A model generated the notes under the pieces. The model had not been told where the DNA came from. It made no database searches and saw nothing but the letters and a program-made list of their open reading frames with translations. The position numbers were made by a program, and so were the translations under genes. A stretch of 64,000 nt of DNA from CAVSUZ01 sp963834715 (GTDB lineage: Bacteria; Pseudomonadota; Alphaproteobacteria; Acetobacterales; Acetobacteraceae), in NCBI GenBank assembly GCA_963834715.1, contig CAWIDE010000006.1, positions 1,054,001 to 1,118,000 on the forward strand, written 5' to 3'. How positions within the stretch are numbered: the first letter of the stretch is position 1; every line of letters starts with the position of its first letter. Shown here piece after piece: positions 63,225 to 64,000 of the stretch.

Positions 63225-64000
63225 CAAACGATCTTCCGCACGGCGTCGACGACCCAATCGGGCTGGGGTAGGGCGAGGCGTTCCAGGTTGGCGGCGTAGG
63301 GCAGGGGCACGTCGGCGCCGTGGACGCGGACCGGGGGCGCGTCCAGCCAATCAAAGGCGTGTTCGATCACCTGCATGGCGATCTCCGCGCCGATGCCGGC
63401 GAAAGGCCAGCCTTCCTCGACGGATACGATGCGATTGGTCTTCTTGACACTGTCGATGATGGTGGCGGTATCGAACGGGCGGAGGGTGCGGAGGTTGATG
63501 ACTTCGGCTTCGATGCCGTCCTTCGCCAGCTCTTCGGCGGCTTTCATGGCGACGCCGACCATCAGGCTGAAGGCGACGATGGTGACGCGATCTCCGGGGC
63601 GCTCGATTTTGGCCTTGCCGATGGGGAGGATGAAGTCGTCGTCGGTGGGGCAGTCGAAGGTGTGGCCGTAGAGGATTTCGTTCTCCAGGACGATCACCGG
63701 GTTGGGGTCGCGGATGGCGGCACGGAGCAGCCCCTTGGCATCGGCCGAGGACCAGGGGGCGACGACTTTATGGCCGGGGACGTGGGCGTACCAGCTTGCG
63801 TAGCATTGGGAGTGCTGGGCCGCGACGCGGGCGGCGGCTCCGTTGGGGCCGCGGAAGACGATGGGGCAGCCCATCTGGCCGCCAGACATGTAGAGGGTCT
63901 TGGCTGCCGAGTTGATGATCTGGTCCATCGCCTGCATGGCGAAGTTGAAGGTCATGAACTCGAGGATCGGGCGCAGGCCGTTGAAGGCGGCGCCGATGGC
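63224..64000 (-). CDS. pdhB: pyruvate dehydrogenase E1 component beta subunit (5' end beyond the window)
   Basis: The 3' part of E1 beta. Sequence at the window end reads AIGAAFNGLRPILEFMTFNFAMQAMDQIINSAAKTLYMSGG, so the frame continues past 64000 and the ATG at 63955 is an internal Met. Typical segments are PIVFRGPNGAAARVAAQHSQ, VPGHKVVAPWSSADAKGLLRAAIRDPNPVIVLENE, VINLRTLRPFD and VSVEEGWPFAGIGAEIA. The E1 alpha gene is expected just outside the window. Confidence 0.95.
   Translation of the reverse strand, partial: AIGAAFNGLRPILEFMTFNFAMQAMDQIINSAAKTLYMSGGQMGCPIVFRGPNGAAARVAAQHSQCYASWYAHVPGHKVVAPWSSADAKGLLRAAIRDPNPVIVLENEILYGHTFDCPTDDDFILPIGKAKIERPGDRVTIVAFSLMVGVAMKAAEELAKDGIEAEVINLRTLRPFDTATIIDSVKKTNRIVSVEEGWPFAGIGAEIAMQVIEHAFDWLDAPPVRVHGADVPLPYAANLERLALPQPDWVVDAVRKIV

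Overview
The window is a GC-rich bacterial chromosome segment, most likely from an alphaproteobacterium of the Rhodospirillales/Acetobacteraceae type. This assignment is inferred from gene content: the rpmF-plsX-fabH order, a short glutamyl-tRNA synthetase, an MbfA-type ferritin/VIT1 fusion, a rhizobial-type glycerol ABC transporter with its DUF2160 partner, DUF29 genes, a PEP-CTERM protein and a MASE1/FixJ-type two-component pair. I found no rRNA, tRNA, CRISPR array or prophage.

Layout. 0.3-4 kb: a two-component system whose kinase has lost its ATP-binding core, a 42-residue secreted peptide, and two decayed tandem copies of one small secreted protein; two positions here share a 24-bp promoter-like motif. 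4-31 kb: mostly intact genes. These are gltX, a PEP-CTERM protein, zwf, fabH/plsX/rpmF, a CoA-transferase plus ThDP-enzyme pair, a cupin, DUF72, rsmD, a 2-oxoglutarate dioxygenase, a large MscS channel, etfBA with a 3-hydroxyacyl-CoA dehydrogenase, exonuclease III, a Tat-exported F420-type LLM oxidoreductase, and an iron/stress group ending in mbfA. Between them lie remnants of livF, a toxin-antitoxin pair, a DUF4431 protein and a TetR regulator. 31-40 kb: a frameshifted MFS transporter, a MocR remnant, ergothioneine genes egtB-egtD, a frameshifted spermidine-synthase-like gene, a sugar/uronate oxidation operon and msrA.

40-60 kb is a decaying accessory region. A broken IS1634-type transposase lies between two pieces of a DUF29 gene. 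Beyond it is a polyol/glycerol catabolic operon read on the minus strand. Its transporter membrane and ATPase genes are intact, but the binding protein, the dihydroxyacetone kinase and the hydroxypyruvate-isomerase-like and enolase-superfamily genes are frameshifted or truncated. Divergent from it is an intact four-gene operon: both halves of a Tm-1-type protein, a double SRPBCC protein and an amidohydrolase. This is the best candidate for an undescribed pathway. A hisM-like remnant and a twice-frameshifted putA follow. 60-64 kb: intact pyruvate dehydrogenase genes (pdhB-pdhC, a GNAT gene, lpd).

The main pattern is that roughly 25 kb of core genes carry no frameshift, whereas single-base indels, deletions and one 10-bp tandem duplication are concentrated in accessory catabolic, transport and mobile genes. 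That argues for real gene decay more than for uniform sequencing error.
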